Positions 17,522-27,047 of a stretch of 64,000 nt of DNA are shown here, piece by piece. The stretch is from Bacilli bacterium (lineage in GTDB: Bacteria > Bacillota_I > Bacilli_A > RF39 > UBA660), in the NCBI GenBank assembly GCA_900772415.1, contig CAAHEC010000054.1, positions 15,358 through 79,357 on the forward strand, read 5' to 3'. The position numbers and the translations under genes are program-made. Below the pieces are notes generated by a model. The model did no database searches. It had not been told where the DNA came from and worked only from the letters and a program-made list of their open reading frames with translations. Position 1 is the stretch's first letter, and each line of letters begins with the position of its first letter.

Positions 17522-17962
17522 TTAACCCCCAAAAAATAAATATCTAATAGTGCCAAAAACATATGCAGAAAATACTCCATACAATATTACACTTCCTGTC
17601 AATTTAAATGCATTCGCACCAATTCCGGTTACAAAACCTTCATTTTTATAATCAATCATACTTGATGTCATTGCATGTGCAAAACCAGTTATTGGAACTA
17701 TTAATCCAGCTTTTGCTTTAGCCACTAAATTATCAAAAAAGCCTAGTGCAGTACATATTGATGCTATAAATATTAATATTACAATCATTATTGATGTAGA
17801 ATCTTTATGTACCACATTAAAATTATTTTCTAAAATCGTTACTATTACTTGACCTAGAAAACCAATAAACCCACCTACTAAAAAAGCAATAATTCCATTT
17901 TTCACTTTATCTTCTTTAGGAACTATTTTACTAGTTAGTTTTTTATACCTTTCTTTATCCAT
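17522..17962 (-). CDS. spoVAC: Stage V sporulation protein AC
   Basis: 146 residues from ATG 17960-17962 (GGTGAT five bases upstream). A polytopic membrane protein with FLVGGFIGFLGQ, KAKAGLIVPITGFAHAMTSS and GIGANAFKLTGSVI, all SpoVAC signatures; SpoVAC is a mechanosensitive component of the dipicolinate channel. The first gene of a three-gene spoVAC-AD-AE operon of the clostridial type, lacking spoVAA/AB. A terminator separates it from sigF. Confidence 0.95.
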   Translation of the reverse strand: MDKERYKKLTSKIVPKEDKVKNGIIAFLVGGFIGFLGQVIVTILENNFNVVHKDSTSIMIVILIFIASICTALGFFDNLVAKAKAGLIVPITGFAHAMTSSMIDYKNEGFVTGIGANAFKLTGSVILYGVFSAYVFGTIRYLFFGG

Positions 17963-17984
17963 TTTTATCACCATTTTTAATATG

Positions 17985-18017
17985 AAAAAAAGTTTGATAT
18001 TTTATACCAAACTTTTA
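17985..18017 (-). terminator. Terminator between sigF and spoVAC
   Basis: Hairpin AAAAGTTTG/CAAACTTTT with a T-run on the minus strand, right after the sigF stop. It separates the spoIIAA-sigF transcript from spoVA. Confidence 0.75.
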
Positions 18018-18018
18018 A

Positions 18019-18693
18019 CTAAAATACCATTTTACTTTTCATTTTTTTTAAAACTTTTTTCTCTAACCTAGAAACATATACCTGATTAACCCCCATTAAT
18101 TCAGCAACATCTTTTTGGGTTAAATCCTTATAATATCTGTTTATTACAAGCTTTTTTTCATCATTACTTAAATACGAGAAAGCCTCTTTTAAATCCAAAA
18201 GCGTGTCATTACTTAACTTTTCATCATTTGAGATTCTATCAAGCAAAGTTAACTCTTTTCCATCAGAATTTATTTTTTCATCTAAGCTTTTGGATTTATC
18301 ACAAGCTAAAAGAGCACTTATTACTTTATCTTCTTTAACATTAAGCATTAAAGCAATATCACTAACGGAAGGTTCATATCCTCTTACTTTTAGATGCTTT
18401 TCTCTATACTCTTTTATTTTTCTTCCTAATCTAATTAAATCTCTACTTAATTTTATTACCTTATTTTCTCTAACATAATTACTAATTTCTCCTATAATAT
18501 AGGAATATGCATAAGTAGAAAATTTAACTTCTTTTGTTTTATCATAATTTTTATATGCCTTTATAAGTCCAATTACACCTACTTGATATAAATCTTCTAT
18601 GTCTGTATAGCCTTGATATTTAGAACATACATAATGGACTAAGTTACTGTTTTCAGAAATTATATCATCTAAGCTATATACTTTACTTTGCAT
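18019..18693 (-). CDS. sigF: Forespore sigma factor SigF (SigF/SigG/SigB group)
   Basis: 224 residues. Region 2 (DLYQVGVIGLIKAYKNYD, FSTYAYSYIIGEISNYVREN), region 3 (LGRKIKEYREKH ... PSVSDIALML) and region 4 (LSNDEKKLVINRYYKDLTQKDVAELMGVNQVYVSRLEKKVL) mark the SigF/G/B group. The gene starts 3 bp after the SpoIIAA-like gene and precedes spoVA, the Bacillus order, which favours SigF over SigG. The anti-sigma gene spoIIAB, which separates these two in Bacillus, is absent here. Confidence 0.88.
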   Translation of the reverse strand: MQSKVYSLDDIISENSNLVHYVCSKYQGYTDIEDLYQVGVIGLIKAYKNYDKTKEVKFSTYAYSYIIGEISNYVRENKVIKLSRDLIRLGRKIKEYREKHLKVRGYEPSVSDIALMLNVKEDKVISALLACDKSKSLDEKINSDGKELTLLDRISNDEKLSNDTLLDLKEAFSYLSNDEKKLVINRYYKDLTQKDVAELMGVNQVYVSRLEKKVLKKMKSKMVF

Positions 18694-18696
18694 ATT

Positions 18697-19014
18697 TTAT
18701 ATCACGACCCTTTCAAAAACTTTAAGCTCATTTTCTAGGTTAACTAGTGATTTCAATTCCTTTATTTCTCCGCCAAATAAAAAGAATTCTCCATCCATTT
18801 TTTTAAGTATTTTTCTTAAGTTTTTAATTTCTTTAATTCCACTTTCCTTAATTTCGCTTAAATTACTAACATTTAATACAACATATCTAATTCCGGACTT
18901 TATAATCACCTCCTTAACTTCTTTTTCAAATATATCCGTTGTATCTTTATTTAAAGAGCCGTATAATCTTACAAACAAAACACCTTTCCTAAACTCCATT
19001 AATACTTTTAGCAA
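18697..19014 (-). CDS. spoIIAA: STAS-domain anti-anti-sigma factor, SpoIIAA-like
   Basis: 105 residues from TTG 19012-19014, which is 7 bases after GGGAGG; the upstream in-frame ATG at 19036-19038 has no ribosome site. STAS fold: GVLFVRLYGSLNKDTTDIFEKEV, then YVVLNVSNLSEIKESGIKEIKNL. The phosphoacceptor region, normally DSSGLG, reads KESGIK: the serine before Gly is kept but the preceding Asp-Ser is lost. SpoIIAA normally frees SigF from the kinase SpoIIAB, which is not encoded next to it here. Confidence 0.8.
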   Translation of the reverse strand: MLKVLMEFRKGVLFVRLYGSLNKDTTDIFEKEVKEVIIKSGIRYVVLNVSNLSEIKESGIKEIKNLRKILKKMDGEFFLFGGEIKELKSLVNLENELKVFERVVI

Positions 19015-19092
19015 CTTAATTCCTCCCAGCAATTCCATTTAATCACTATTAAAAAATAAAAAAAAGAGTTTCGACATAAGCTTACAAAAATT

Positions 19093-19123
19093 AAAAAAAT
19101 TCACAAACTTTTATGTGAATTTC
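19093..19123 (-). terminator. Terminator after gpsA
   Basis: Hairpin AAATTCACA/TGTGAATTT followed by a T-run on the minus strand. Confidence 0.75.
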
Positions 19124-20098
19124 TTAGTCTTTTTCTTTTAAAAATGATATTAGATTTTCCTTTTTTTCGTATCCAAACACTATATTATAAATTAAATTTA
19201 TAAATGGCATTTTAACTCTTTTTCGTTTTATTAGTTCGTATATTGATTTTAAAGTATAAACACCCTCCACTGTGTTATTCTTTAAAAAATTTTCTAATTC
19301 TTCTTTATCTTTTGAACTTCCTAAAAGCATACCATATGTATAGTTACGAGATTGATTTGATGTACAAGTAAGTAATATGTCTCCAAATCCTGCAAATGAC
19401 ATAATAGTTTTTTCATTACCACCTAATTTTTTAATTAATTTTCTAGTATCATTTATACTTTCTGTTAAAAACATCGCTTTAGTTGACTTACAAACACCCA
19501 TACCATCTAAAATACCTGCTGTAATAGCTATTATGTTTTTTAAAGTACCACAAAGTTCTACTCCTAAAAAATCTCTTGTTGGTCGTATTTTAAGTGTATT
19601 AGATGATAAGGCTTTCAAAACCACTTCTTTAGTAGTTTTATTTGTAGTAGCAAGTGAAAGACCTATTAACTCATCTTTTGCCATATCACTTGCAAAAGAG
19701 GGCCCTGATATCGTGCATAGTTTTCTTGTTTTTAACTTATTTTTTACTATATTACTTGCAAAACTATTAGTATCATTTTCAATACCCTTAGATGCTATTA
19801 CAATATGTTTATCCTTTATATATGGTTTTATTTTTTCACAAACGGAAGATAAATACTTAGTTGCAACTGCTAAAACAACTATATTACTTCCTTCTAAAGC
19901 TTTTCTTATATCACAAGTATAAATAAAATTACTAGGCATTTTAACATTTTTTAAAGCCCTTTCATTCATCTTTGTCTTATTTAACACTTCTATTTCCTCT
20001 TTTACAAAAGAACAAATAATTATTTTGTTTTTATTTTTATTAAATTTAAGTGCTAAAGAAAGAGCATATGCTCCTGCACCAACTATAGTTACATTCAT
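19124..20098 (-). CDS. gpsA: NAD(P)-dependent glycerol-3-phosphate dehydrogenase
   Basis: 324 residues, full length. N-terminal Rossmann motif VTIVGAGAYALSLA (GxGxxG with Ala), the substrate region ASKGIE, TISGPSFASDM, and the C-terminal catalytic block ELCGTLKNIIAITAGILDGMG, where the lysine is the catalytic residue. Makes sn-glycerol-3-phosphate for phospholipid synthesis. Follows truB with a 15-bp gap. Confidence 0.96.
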   Translation of the reverse strand: MNVTIVGAGAYALSLALKFNKNKNKIIICSFVKEEIEVLNKTKMNERALKNVKMPSNFIYTCDIRKALEGSNIVVLAVATKYLSSVCEKIKPYIKDKHIVIASKGIENDTNSFASNIVKNKLKTRKLCTISGPSFASDMAKDELIGLSLATTNKTTKEVVLKALSSNTLKIRPTRDFLGVELCGTLKNIIAITAGILDGMGVCKSTKAMFLTESINDTRKLIKKLGGNEKTIMSFAGFGDILLTCTSNQSRNYTYGMLLGSSKDKEELENFLKNNTVEGVYTLKSIYELIKRKRVKMPFINLIYNIVFGYEKKENLISFLKEKD

Positions 20099-20113
20099 AT
20101 TAATTTCCTTTCC

Positions 20114-20962
20114 TTAAAACATTTTATATGGTTTCATTTTTGTTTTATCCCTATTATATTCCTTGTATATTGCAACAATTTCATTCTTATATACAAATTT
20201 AACCATTTTACTATTATAAACATTATTTATAATACATCCGTTTTTTATTTTTTTATAAAAATCATCATCTATAAGAATACATTTATCATCCATTAAAACC
20301 TCAGTAATAGATAGCAATTTATAATTATTATTTTCTATATCATCTAAACTTATAGCATCTTTTATATCAAAATTACCTTGTTTTATCCTTTTTAAAACAC
20401 TCATTACACCAATTATTCCTAACTTATCGTTAATATCCCTTATTAAACTTCTAATATAGGTTCCTTTAGATACTAAAACTTTAAATTTATATGAATCTTT
20501 TGATGAAGATAATAATTTAATGCTTTTTATTGTAACACTTCTTTTTGGTAAAGTAACTTTTTTACCACTTCTTGCATATTCATATAACTTTTTTCCATTT
20601 ACCTTAATTGCAGAATAAATAGGAACTTCTTGATTATATGTTCCAATAAAAGAATTTAAAGTATCAACAAGCTTTTCTTTATCTAAAGTTATACTACCCG
20701 TTTTTATAACTTTTCCATCTACATCAAAAGTATCAGTTAATATTCCAAGTTTAACCGTAGCTACATACTCTTTATCCTCACTTGTTATTACATCCACCAA
20801 TTTAGTTGCTTTACCTATACATAACACTAAAACTCCCGTTGCAATAGGATCTAGCGTGCCAGTGTGTCCTATTTTTTTAGTTTTTAAAGCCTTACATACT
20901 TTATTTACAACATCACGACTTGTTAAATTAATAGGCTTATCTACTATTAGTATACCATTCAA
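20114..20962 (-). CDS. truB: tRNA pseudouridine-55 synthase
   Basis: About 282 residues. The start is placed at TTG 20960-20962 (AGGTGA six bases upstream; gives MNGILIVDKP), with ATG 20966-20968 as alternative. GHTGTLDPIATGVL contains the catalytic Asp; YSAIKVNGKKLYEYAR and SKGTYIRSLIRDI are family motifs. It isomerises U55 in the T-loop of tRNAs. In Bacillus truB follows rbfA; here two unrelated genes lie between. Confidence 0.95.
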   Translation of the reverse strand: MNGILIVDKPINLTSRDVVNKVCKALKTKKIGHTGTLDPIATGVLVLCIGKATKLVDVITSEDKEYVATVKLGILTDTFDVDGKVIKTGSITLDKEKLVDTLNSFIGTYNQEVPIYSAIKVNGKKLYEYARSGKKVTLPKRSVTIKSIKLLSSSKDSYKFKVLVSKGTYIRSLIRDINDKLGIIGVMSVLKRIKQGNFDIKDAISLDDIENNNYKLLSITEVLMDDKCILIDDDFYKKIKNGCIINNVYNSKMVKFVYKNEIVAIYKEYNRDKTKMKPYKMF

Positions 20963-20988
20963 AATCATCACCTAATTATATTTTAACA

Positions 20989-21017
20989 CAAAAAAAGAAA
21001 AGTTTTTACTTTCCTTT
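20989..21017 (-). terminator. Terminator after the 578-residue helical protein gene
   Basis: Hairpin GGAAAG/CTTTTC around 20995-21017 overlapping the stop region, then a T-run on the minus strand. Confidence 0.55.
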
Positions 21018-22739
21018 AATATAACTTACATCTTTATTTAATAACTTACTATATTCATCACTATCATAATATCTAATTATATCATCAACTTCTGTTTTAT
21101 TTCCAATTTGGTTTATATGATATGGTATTTTATTTAAATTACGATAATCATATATAATATTTAATTCTTCTAAATATCCATTAAATTCACTATCAGTTAA
21201 CAAAGGTCCTATTTTTTCCAAATAATCATAAGCCTCATTTACTTCATCTACATCAAATGAACCTGAAGCCACTAATTCTAAATATTGATCCATAACAGTG
21301 ATTGCACGTGACTTATCATTTAGAATATCCAAATCATCTTTTTTCTTGGATAAGCCTTTATTTAATTCCTTAGAAATGGCTTTAGTTACCCTAGAATAAT
21401 CTAATTGTTCACCTTTATATAATTTAAGTTTCATATCAGCAAGATCATTTCTTGCATTAAATAGTTTAACGCTACTTATAACATCCGATGAAGAAATATC
21501 TCTTTTTAATTTTTCTTCCTTTCTCTGTAATTCAAAAAGTCTTTTCTCATTTGGTGCTTTTTCTATTTTTTTCTTTAGTTTTTTCAAAATATTTTTCTTA
21601 ACAGACACGACTAATTGATAAGGTCTTCCTAAAAACTCAGTTACTTTTTCAGCAAATGTATACTTTTTAATATCATTTTTCTCCAAATGTTTTTGATAAT
21701 CTTCTTGTTTTTGATTATTATATAAAATTATTATTCTATCATAATCCTCTTTGTATTTACTAGAAGCTTCTTTTGATAAGTTATTGTAACTATTATATAA
21801 TTTATATATATCATCAGAACTTATAGTTTCTTCAGTTTTAAGTTTATAAATAAGATCTTTAAAGTTATCATCATCTGTTTTACTAACTACCTCATCTATT
21901 GGTTTGATTTTTTCTGGTTTTACTTCTTCTAAGTTAGCATCTTCAGGGTTAACAATTATATCATCTGACTTAACCTCATCTGAAGTAATAACATTATTAG
22001 TTGATTTTTTATCTTCTTTTATATCATCATAGACAACATCATTTATTATATTCATGTTTAAATTATGATTAAAAATCAAATTATATAGCGTATTTACAAT
22101 TTTACAACCATATGAATCTAAGTTATTTGTTAACTTTTTAATATCTTTACTACTATTTATACTTGTACCATCATATTTTAATAATCCCTTTAAAGAAGAT
22201 TTTAAATTAGAAAAATTAATTATATTAGAAGAAAGAGAATATATCTTATCTAATTCTTCCTTATTATTAATTTCACTTATTTTTCTTTGACTTTTTAATT
22301 CTTCTTTAATTTTATTTATTTCTTCATCTATATAACTAATTATTTGGTCTATACAGCTTGCAACATAAGAAGCCTTTTTAAATTTGCTATTTTCCTTATA
22401 CTCATTAGAAAGCTTATTTATATCAGATTGTTCTAATGTAAATTTTTCATATGCTCCTATAACTTCGTTTATAAGTTTTAATTTATCTAAAATTATCATT
22501 TGCTTTGAAGAATTTTGTTCATCATTTAAAGATGCAATTAAATATTTTCGATCATTTAATGCCTTCTTATAGGCTTCTTCTACGGTATAATCGACACCAT
22601 CAATCGTTACTATGCTATCCAATTTTTTTTGATAATCTTTTTTTACTTTCAAACTATAATTATCATTTTCATTATCTATACTTTTTAATTGTTTTTCTAG
22701 TACTTTTTTAATACACTCAATCTTTGATTCTAAATTCAT
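21006..22739 (-). CDS. Large charged helical protein, unknown
   Basis: 577 residues from ATG 22737-22739, chosen because GAGGGGGAT lies about 8 bases upstream. No signal peptide or membrane segment. Long Lys/Glu-rich helices with coiled-coil character at about 1-190, an acidic disordered linker rich in D, E, S and P at about 235-290 (DEVKSDDIIVNPED), then a helical C-terminal half with KKNILKKLKKKIEK and repeated YxxYxxLxxE-like helices. No family recognised. It is next to the GNAT-kinase fusion gene on the same strand but separated by a terminator. Confidence 0.75.
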   Translation of the reverse strand: MNLESKIECIKKVLEKQLKSIDNENDNYSLKVKKDYQKKLDSIVTIDGVDYTVEEAYKKALNDRKYLIASLNDEQNSSKQMIILDKLKLINEVIGAYEKFTLEQSDINKLSNEYKENSKFKKASYVASCIDQIISYIDEEINKIKEELKSQRKISEINNKEELDKIYSLSSNIINFSNLKSSLKGLLKYDGTSINSSKDIKKLTNNLDSYGCKIVNTLYNLIFNHNLNMNIINDVVYDDIKEDKKSTNNVITSDEVKSDDIIVNPEDANLEEVKPEKIKPIDEVVSKTDDDNFKDLIYKLKTEETISSDDIYKLYNSYNNLSKEASSKYKEDYDRIIILYNNQKQEDYQKHLEKNDIKKYTFAEKVTEFLGRPYQLVVSVKKNILKKLKKKIEKAPNEKRLFELQRKEEKLKRDISSSDVISSVKLFNARNDLADMKLKLYKGEQLDYSRVTKAISKELNKGLSKKKDDLDILNDKSRAITVMDQYLELVASGSFDVDEVNEAYDYLEKIGPLLTDSEFNGYLEELNIIYDYRNLNKIPYHINQIGNKTEVDDIIRYYDSDEYSKLLNKDVSYIKGK

Positions 22740-22807
22740 TCTATAATCCCCCTCTTGATTTAATGCCGTATATATTAGCATCATTTTATTATTTTGTCAA
22801 GTTATAC

Positions 22808-22836
22808 AAAAAACGAGATAATAATTATTATCTCAT
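22808..22836 (-). terminator. Terminator at the end of the GNAT-kinase gene
   Basis: Perfect 20-bp palindrome GAGATAATAATTATTATCTC (22815-22834) followed by GTTTTTTG on the minus strand. Confidence 0.75.
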
Positions 22837-24183
22837 CTTAAACACAAAATATCCAATAACCGCTACTACTACCATTATAAATGAAAGGATAACTACACTT
22901 ATTTTTCCACTTCTTTTATTCTCATCTAATAATGAAGGATCACTATACATTTCATTTAAGTATTTTTCATATGAATCAGTTAGATAGTATCTATCTTTTC
23001 CTTTAAAGATTTGATCATAATAATTTTTAAAACTAACCGGTATCTTATTTTTATTTTTATTATATATTTTTTCTATTTCATTAAAATTTGCGTCATTTGG
23101 GAATTTTTTATCAATTAATAATTGTAAAGTTGTAATTGCAAAAGCATAAAGATCTGTTTTTTCAGATACTATTTTATTTAGGGGATCTCTATATTTGTTA
23201 TCTGTTTCATTATTTATAACGTTATTTTTAATAACAAAGGAATCACAATCAATTAATCTTACTTTACCATTCTTATCAAAGAAGATATTATCAGGATTTA
23301 AGTCACATATAAATACATGCCTTTCATGAAGCTTTTTCATAACTTTTTCTATTTCTTTTATCTTATCAATTTTTTCTTCAAAACTATATTTTTCACTATT
23401 ATCCCATAATGCTTCACCTTCAGGCAAATATTCCATTATATAACCAACAAAGATACCATCATAATAAACCAAATGCTTTGGTTTTACTATTTCTTCAACA
23501 TCTAGATTTTTTATAAATTTAAGAGTTTCTTCCCTATCTTTTATATAGGTAAATGATGTTGATTTAAACATTTTTAAAATCCTACCATCTTGAGTTAAAT
23601 ATATGTTACCTGATCTTCCTGATGCTATTTTTTTTACTAATTTCAAGCTTTTATAATCTATAGAATCAGGCAATATATCTCTAAACTTATCATTAAGCAT
23701 TCTAACCTTTGAAATAGAAGATACGTTTGCACTTAATAAATTACCATCCTCATTAATTCCAACTTCGTAAAATCCTAAAGATTGATATGTATTTAATAAA
23801 AATGAGGCATGTTCATCAACGGTAACCAAAACATTTCTAGATCCAACCTCGCTTGCTATATAAATTACTCCTTCTACCAGCAAAGTCTCCATGTTTTTAT
23901 TTTTAAAATTATCAAGTACGTATAGTTTATTAATCTCAACTTGAGAAATATTATTATTATTTTTAAATTCAAAAGTAGTATAGCCTATTAACATACCATT
24001 AGTTTGAATTACAAGCGTAATTTTATTTCTAAAGTATTCTGGTATAACATAATCATCTAAATCTAATAGGCATTCTTTTTTTGATTCTTCACTAGAAAAA
24101 GTATTTACTATATCTGCAAATATATCAAAATCAGTTTCCAAAATTCCAAGATTAAGATTTTCTTTTTTTACTAAATTAATCAT
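22828..24183 (-). CDS. GNAT acetyltransferase - protein kinase fusion with C-terminal membrane anchor
   Basis: 451 residues in three parts. Residues ~1-165 look like a GNAT fold: INKLYVLDNFKNKNMETLLVE (87-104, acetyl-CoA loop region) and YQSLGFYEVG (133-142). Residues ~175-400 are a protein kinase: G-loop ASGRSGN (187-193), Lys204 in LKMF, catalytic CDLNPDN with Asp294 and Asn299, metal Asp312 in LIDCDSF instead of DFG. A single membrane helix near 428-448 ends the chain, so both domains face the cytosol. The HRD histidine position is replaced (FICDLN). Substrates unknown. It sits alone upstream of the rbfA-infB operon end, bounded by terminators. Confidence 0.85.
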   Translation of the reverse strand: MINLVKKENLNLGILETDFDIFADIVNTFSSEESKKECLLDLDDYVIPEYFRNKITLVIQTNGMLIGYTTFEFKNNNNISQVEINKLYVLDNFKNKNMETLLVEGVIYIASEVGSRNVLVTVDEHASFLLNTYQSLGFYEVGINEDGNLLSANVSSISKVRMLNDKFRDILPDSIDYKSLKLVKKIASGRSGNIYLTQDGRILKMFKSTSFTYIKDREETLKFIKNLDVEEIVKPKHLVYYDGIFVGYIMEYLPEGEALWDNSEKYSFEEKIDKIKEIEKVMKKLHERHVFICDLNPDNIFFDKNGKVRLIDCDSFVIKNNVINNETDNKYRDPLNKIVSEKTDLYAFAITTLQLLIDKKFPNDANFNEIEKIYNKNKNKIPVSFKNYYDQIFKGKDRYYLTDSYEKYLNEMYSDPSLLDENKRSGKISVVILSFIMVVVAVIGYFVFKMR

Positions 24184-24253
24184 ATAATCACCACCATATA
24201 CTCTAATACTAGTTTAATTATACATTTTTTTTATTTTTATTGCTACTAAAAAT

Positions 24254-24286
24254 TAAAAAAAGGTAGAAAAAACCACCTTTTTTTAC
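24254..24286 (-). terminator. Terminator of the rimP-nusA-infB-rbfA operon
   Basis: Hairpin AAAAAAAGGT/ACCTTTTTTT overlapping the rbfA stop, with a long T-run on the minus strand. Confidence 0.75.
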
Positions 24287-24624
24287 TCCTCATTTATTTT
24301 GTCAATTATTTTTTCAATTTTGCTAGCATAATCTATTGATTCATCATATATGAATCTTAAGTCCGGAATTCTTCTTATCTCTAGCTTTCTTTTAGCAAGT
24401 TCGGTCTTAATAAATCCTTTTGCGTTATTTAGATCATGCAAACACTTATCTTTCTTATTTTGATCTAAAACAGTGCAATAAACTTGCGCTAAAGAAAGGT
24501 CAGTATCTACCTTACAATAAGTAATTGTTACAAACTTAATGTCTTCATCATAAACTTCATTTTGTAATATGTCACTTATTTCTCTTACTAATAAATTTGC
24601 TATTCTTTCTGTTTTAACACTCAT
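24283..24624 (-). CDS. rbfA: Ribosome-binding factor A
   Basis: 113 residues; SVKTERIANLLVREISDILQNEV start and the KH-like core LAQVYCTVLDQ ... RRIPDLRFIYDESIDYASKIEKII are typical. A 30S maturation and cold-adaptation factor acting on 16S rRNA. Last gene of the operon, 3 bp after infB. Confidence 0.95.
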   Translation of the reverse strand: MSVKTERIANLLVREISDILQNEVYDEDIKFVTITYCKVDTDLSLAQVYCTVLDQNKKDKCLHDLNNAKGFIKTELAKRKLEIRRIPDLRFIYDESIDYASKIEKIIDKINEE

Positions 24625-24627
24625 AAC

Positions 24628-26754
24628 TTACCTCTTTATTTCAACAAGTTCATATGCTTCTATAATATCTTTTTCTTTAATATCGCCGTAATTTTCTAGT
24701 GTAATACCACATTCAAATCCTGCTTTTACTTCTTTTGCTTGGTTCTTTTCCCTTTGAATTGTGTTAATTGCACCATCATATATTACAACGCCATCACGGA
24801 TAACACGTGCCTTAGCACCCATTTTAACTACACCATCTAAAACATAACATCCTGCAATATTACCAGTTTTAGAGAATTTATATATCTTTCTTATTTCAGC
24901 TGAACCAATTGTTTTTTCTTCATATTCAGGATCTAACATACCTTTCATAGCAGCTTCCATTTCTTCTACTACTTTATAAATTATGTTATGAAGTCTAACA
25001 TCTACACCATACTCTTTTGCAATATCAAGTATTTTAGCTGATGGTCTTACGTTAAATCCAATTATGATTGCACTAGATGCATTAGCTAAAACAATATCAC
25101 TTTCGGTAATAGTACCAACACCACTTCTTATAACGTTTAGTTTGCATCCTTCAACATCTATTTTAGATAACGTGTTTTTAACAGCTTCCTCGCTACCTTT
25201 AACGTCTGCTTTTAACACGATGTTAATTTCTTTTAAACCTTCTGATATCTTACCAAATAAATCATCCAAGCTTATTGCACTAGCTAACGTATTTGATTTT
25301 AACTTAGCTACTTCACTTCTTTGTTCTGCAACGCTATGAGCTTGCTTTTCTGATTCAAAGGCCATGAATTTATCACCTGCTGTTGGGACTCCTGATATAC
25401 CTGTTACAGAAACGGGTGTAGAAGGAAGTGCTTCAACAACTTCTTCACCTAAATCATTTTTAAGTGTTCTAATCTTACCAAAATACTCACCAATAACAAC
25501 TGGGTCTCCTAATCTTAAAGTACCATTTTGAACAAGTAAAGTAACAACAGAACCTACGTTTTTATCTAATTTAGATTCTATTACGGTACCCATTGCATAA
25601 CGCTTTGGATTAGCCTTTAATTCTTGCATTTCAGCTATAAATAACAAGTTTTCTAATAATTTATCAATTCCTTCATGAGTTTTTGCAGAAATAGGAACAA
25701 ATAAAGTATCTCCACCCCAAGAATCAGGTGTAAGACCATGTTCACTCATTTCACGCATTACCCTGTCAGGATCAGCCCCTGGTTTATCCATTTTATTTAC
25801 TGCAACTATAATTGGAACTTTTGCTGCTTTAGCGTGATCAATTGCTTCTATTGTTTGAGGCATAACACCATCATCTGCTGCAACAATTATAATTACTATA
25901 TCAGTAATAGATGCACCTCTTGCCCTCATTTCAGTAAATGCAGCATGTCCTGGGGTATCGATAAACGTTATTTTCCTGTCCCTATAACTTACTTGGTATG
26001 CCCCTATATGCTGAGTTATACCACCAAATTCACCTTCTATTACGTGGCTTTGTCTAATGGCATCTAAAAGAGACGTTTTACCATGATCAACGTGTCCCAT
26101 TATTGTTACAACAGGAGGTCTTTCTTCTAGATTCTTTGGATCATCTGTTACCTCAAACTTCTCAAAGTTTGCAATGTCTTGTGTTTCTTCTCTTTTTAAT
26201 TCTTTATTATATTCTAATGCGATAACCGATGCATCATCAAAACTTATTGATGCATTCATACTAGCCATAATACCTAGTTGCATAAGTTTCTTTAAAAGTT
26301 CAGAAATAGGAACATCTAAAGCTAAAGAAAACTCTTTAATACTCATACCATCCTTATATAAAACAACGTTTTTAGAAGATTTATTTTCATTTGATACTAA
26401 TTTTTCTTTGTTTTTATACATAGCCTTTTTTTGATCTTTTATATCTTTTTTCTTTGCTTTTTTCTTTTTTACTGGACTAGGTTCATTACTATAAATAGTA
26501 TCTTTTTTATCAATTAAAGTATCAACCACTTCATCATAATAGTCATCTTCTTCTATTTTTTTTATTATTTCATCATCTTGTTCTGATGAAGAATATTCTT
26601 TTTCTTTTTCAAAAGTATTATCTAGTTCAACTATGTCATCCTCACTTAACATATCATCTAAATTAGATACCTTGATATTTAATTTTTCACACATTTTTAA
26701 TATGTCTTCACTTGTTTTACCAATATCATTTGCGTATTCTAAAACACTCATCAT
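24628..26754 (-). CDS. infB: Translation initiation factor IF-2
   Basis: 708 residues from ATG 26752-26754 (AAGGAT nine bases upstream). The short N-terminal IF2-N helix ([19 protein letters not shown]) and a lysine-rich linker precede the GTPase: G1 GHVDHGKT, G3 DTPGHAAF, G4 NKMDKPG, then domains II-IV ending in [10 protein letters not shown]. It positions initiator tRNA on the 30S subunit. At ~710 residues it is a short-form IF-2 with one IF2-N repeat plus a second near residue 130. Confidence 0.97.
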   Translation of the reverse strand: MMSVLEYANDIGKTSEDILKMCEKLNIKVSNLDDMLSEDDIVELDNTFEKEKEYSSSEQDDEIIKKIEEDDYYDEVVDTLIDKKDTIYSNEPSPVKKKKAKKKDIKDQKKAMYKNKEKLVSNENKSSKNVVLYKDGMSIKEFSLALDVPISELLKKLMQLGIMASMNASISFDDASVIALEYNKELKREETQDIANFEKFEVTDDPKNLEERPPVVTIMGHVDHGKTSLLDAIRQSHVIEGEFGGITQHIGAYQVSYRDRKITFIDTPGHAAFTEMRARGASITDIVIIIVAADDGVMPQTIEAIDHAKAAKVPIIVAVNKMDKPGADPDRVMREMSEHGLTPDSWGGDTLFVPISAKTHEGIDKLLENLLFIAEMQELKANPKRYAMGTVIESKLDKNVGSVVTLLVQNGTLRLGDPVVIGEYFGKIRTLKNDLGEEVVEALPSTPVSVTGISGVPTAGDKFMAFESEKQAHSVAEQRSEVAKLKSNTLASAISLDDLFGKISEGLKEINIVLKADVKGSEEAVKNTLSKIDVEGCKLNVIRSGVGTITESDIVLANASSAIIIGFNVRPSAKILDIAKEYGVDVRLHNIIYKVVEEMEAAMKGMLDPEYEEKTIGSAEIRKIYKFSKTGNIAGCYVLDGVVKMGAKARVIRDGVVIYDGAINTIQREKNQAKEVKAGFECGITLENYGDIKEKDIIEAYELVEIKR

Positions 26755-26771
26755 GATAATCACATCCTTTC

Positions 26772-27035
26772 TTACTCGTTTATTATATTTATTAGTTCCT
26801 CATATATAGAGTCATCAATTTTAACATCTAAATATTTTTCTAATATTTTACTTTCCCTTGCACTATTAATTACATTAACATCTTTTTTTAAATAAGCGCC
26901 ATGGCCATTTTTTTTACCTGTTATATCAACAGAAACATTTCCTAAGTTATCTTTTACAACTCTTATCAAGTCTTTTTTCTCGCATTTTTCCCTAGTTATA
27001 ACACATGTACGCATTGGAATTTTTCTTTGTTTCAC
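26772..27035 (-). CDS. rnpM: YlxR family RNA-binding protein (RnpM)
   Basis: 87 residues from GTG 27033-27035, eight bases after GGGAG. The family signature PMRTCVITREKCEKKDLIRVVK and GHGAYLKKD are present. YlxR/RnpM modulates RNase P and gene expression in Bacilli. Located between nusA and infB as usual; the L7Ae-type ylxQ gene that normally follows it is absent (infB starts 17 bp later). Confidence 0.92.
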   Translation of the reverse strand: MKQRKIPMRTCVITREKCEKKDLIRVVKDNLGNVSVDITGKKNGHGAYLKKDVNVINSARESKILEKYLDVKIDDSIYEELINIINE

Positions 27036-27047
27036 TAAAATCACTCC

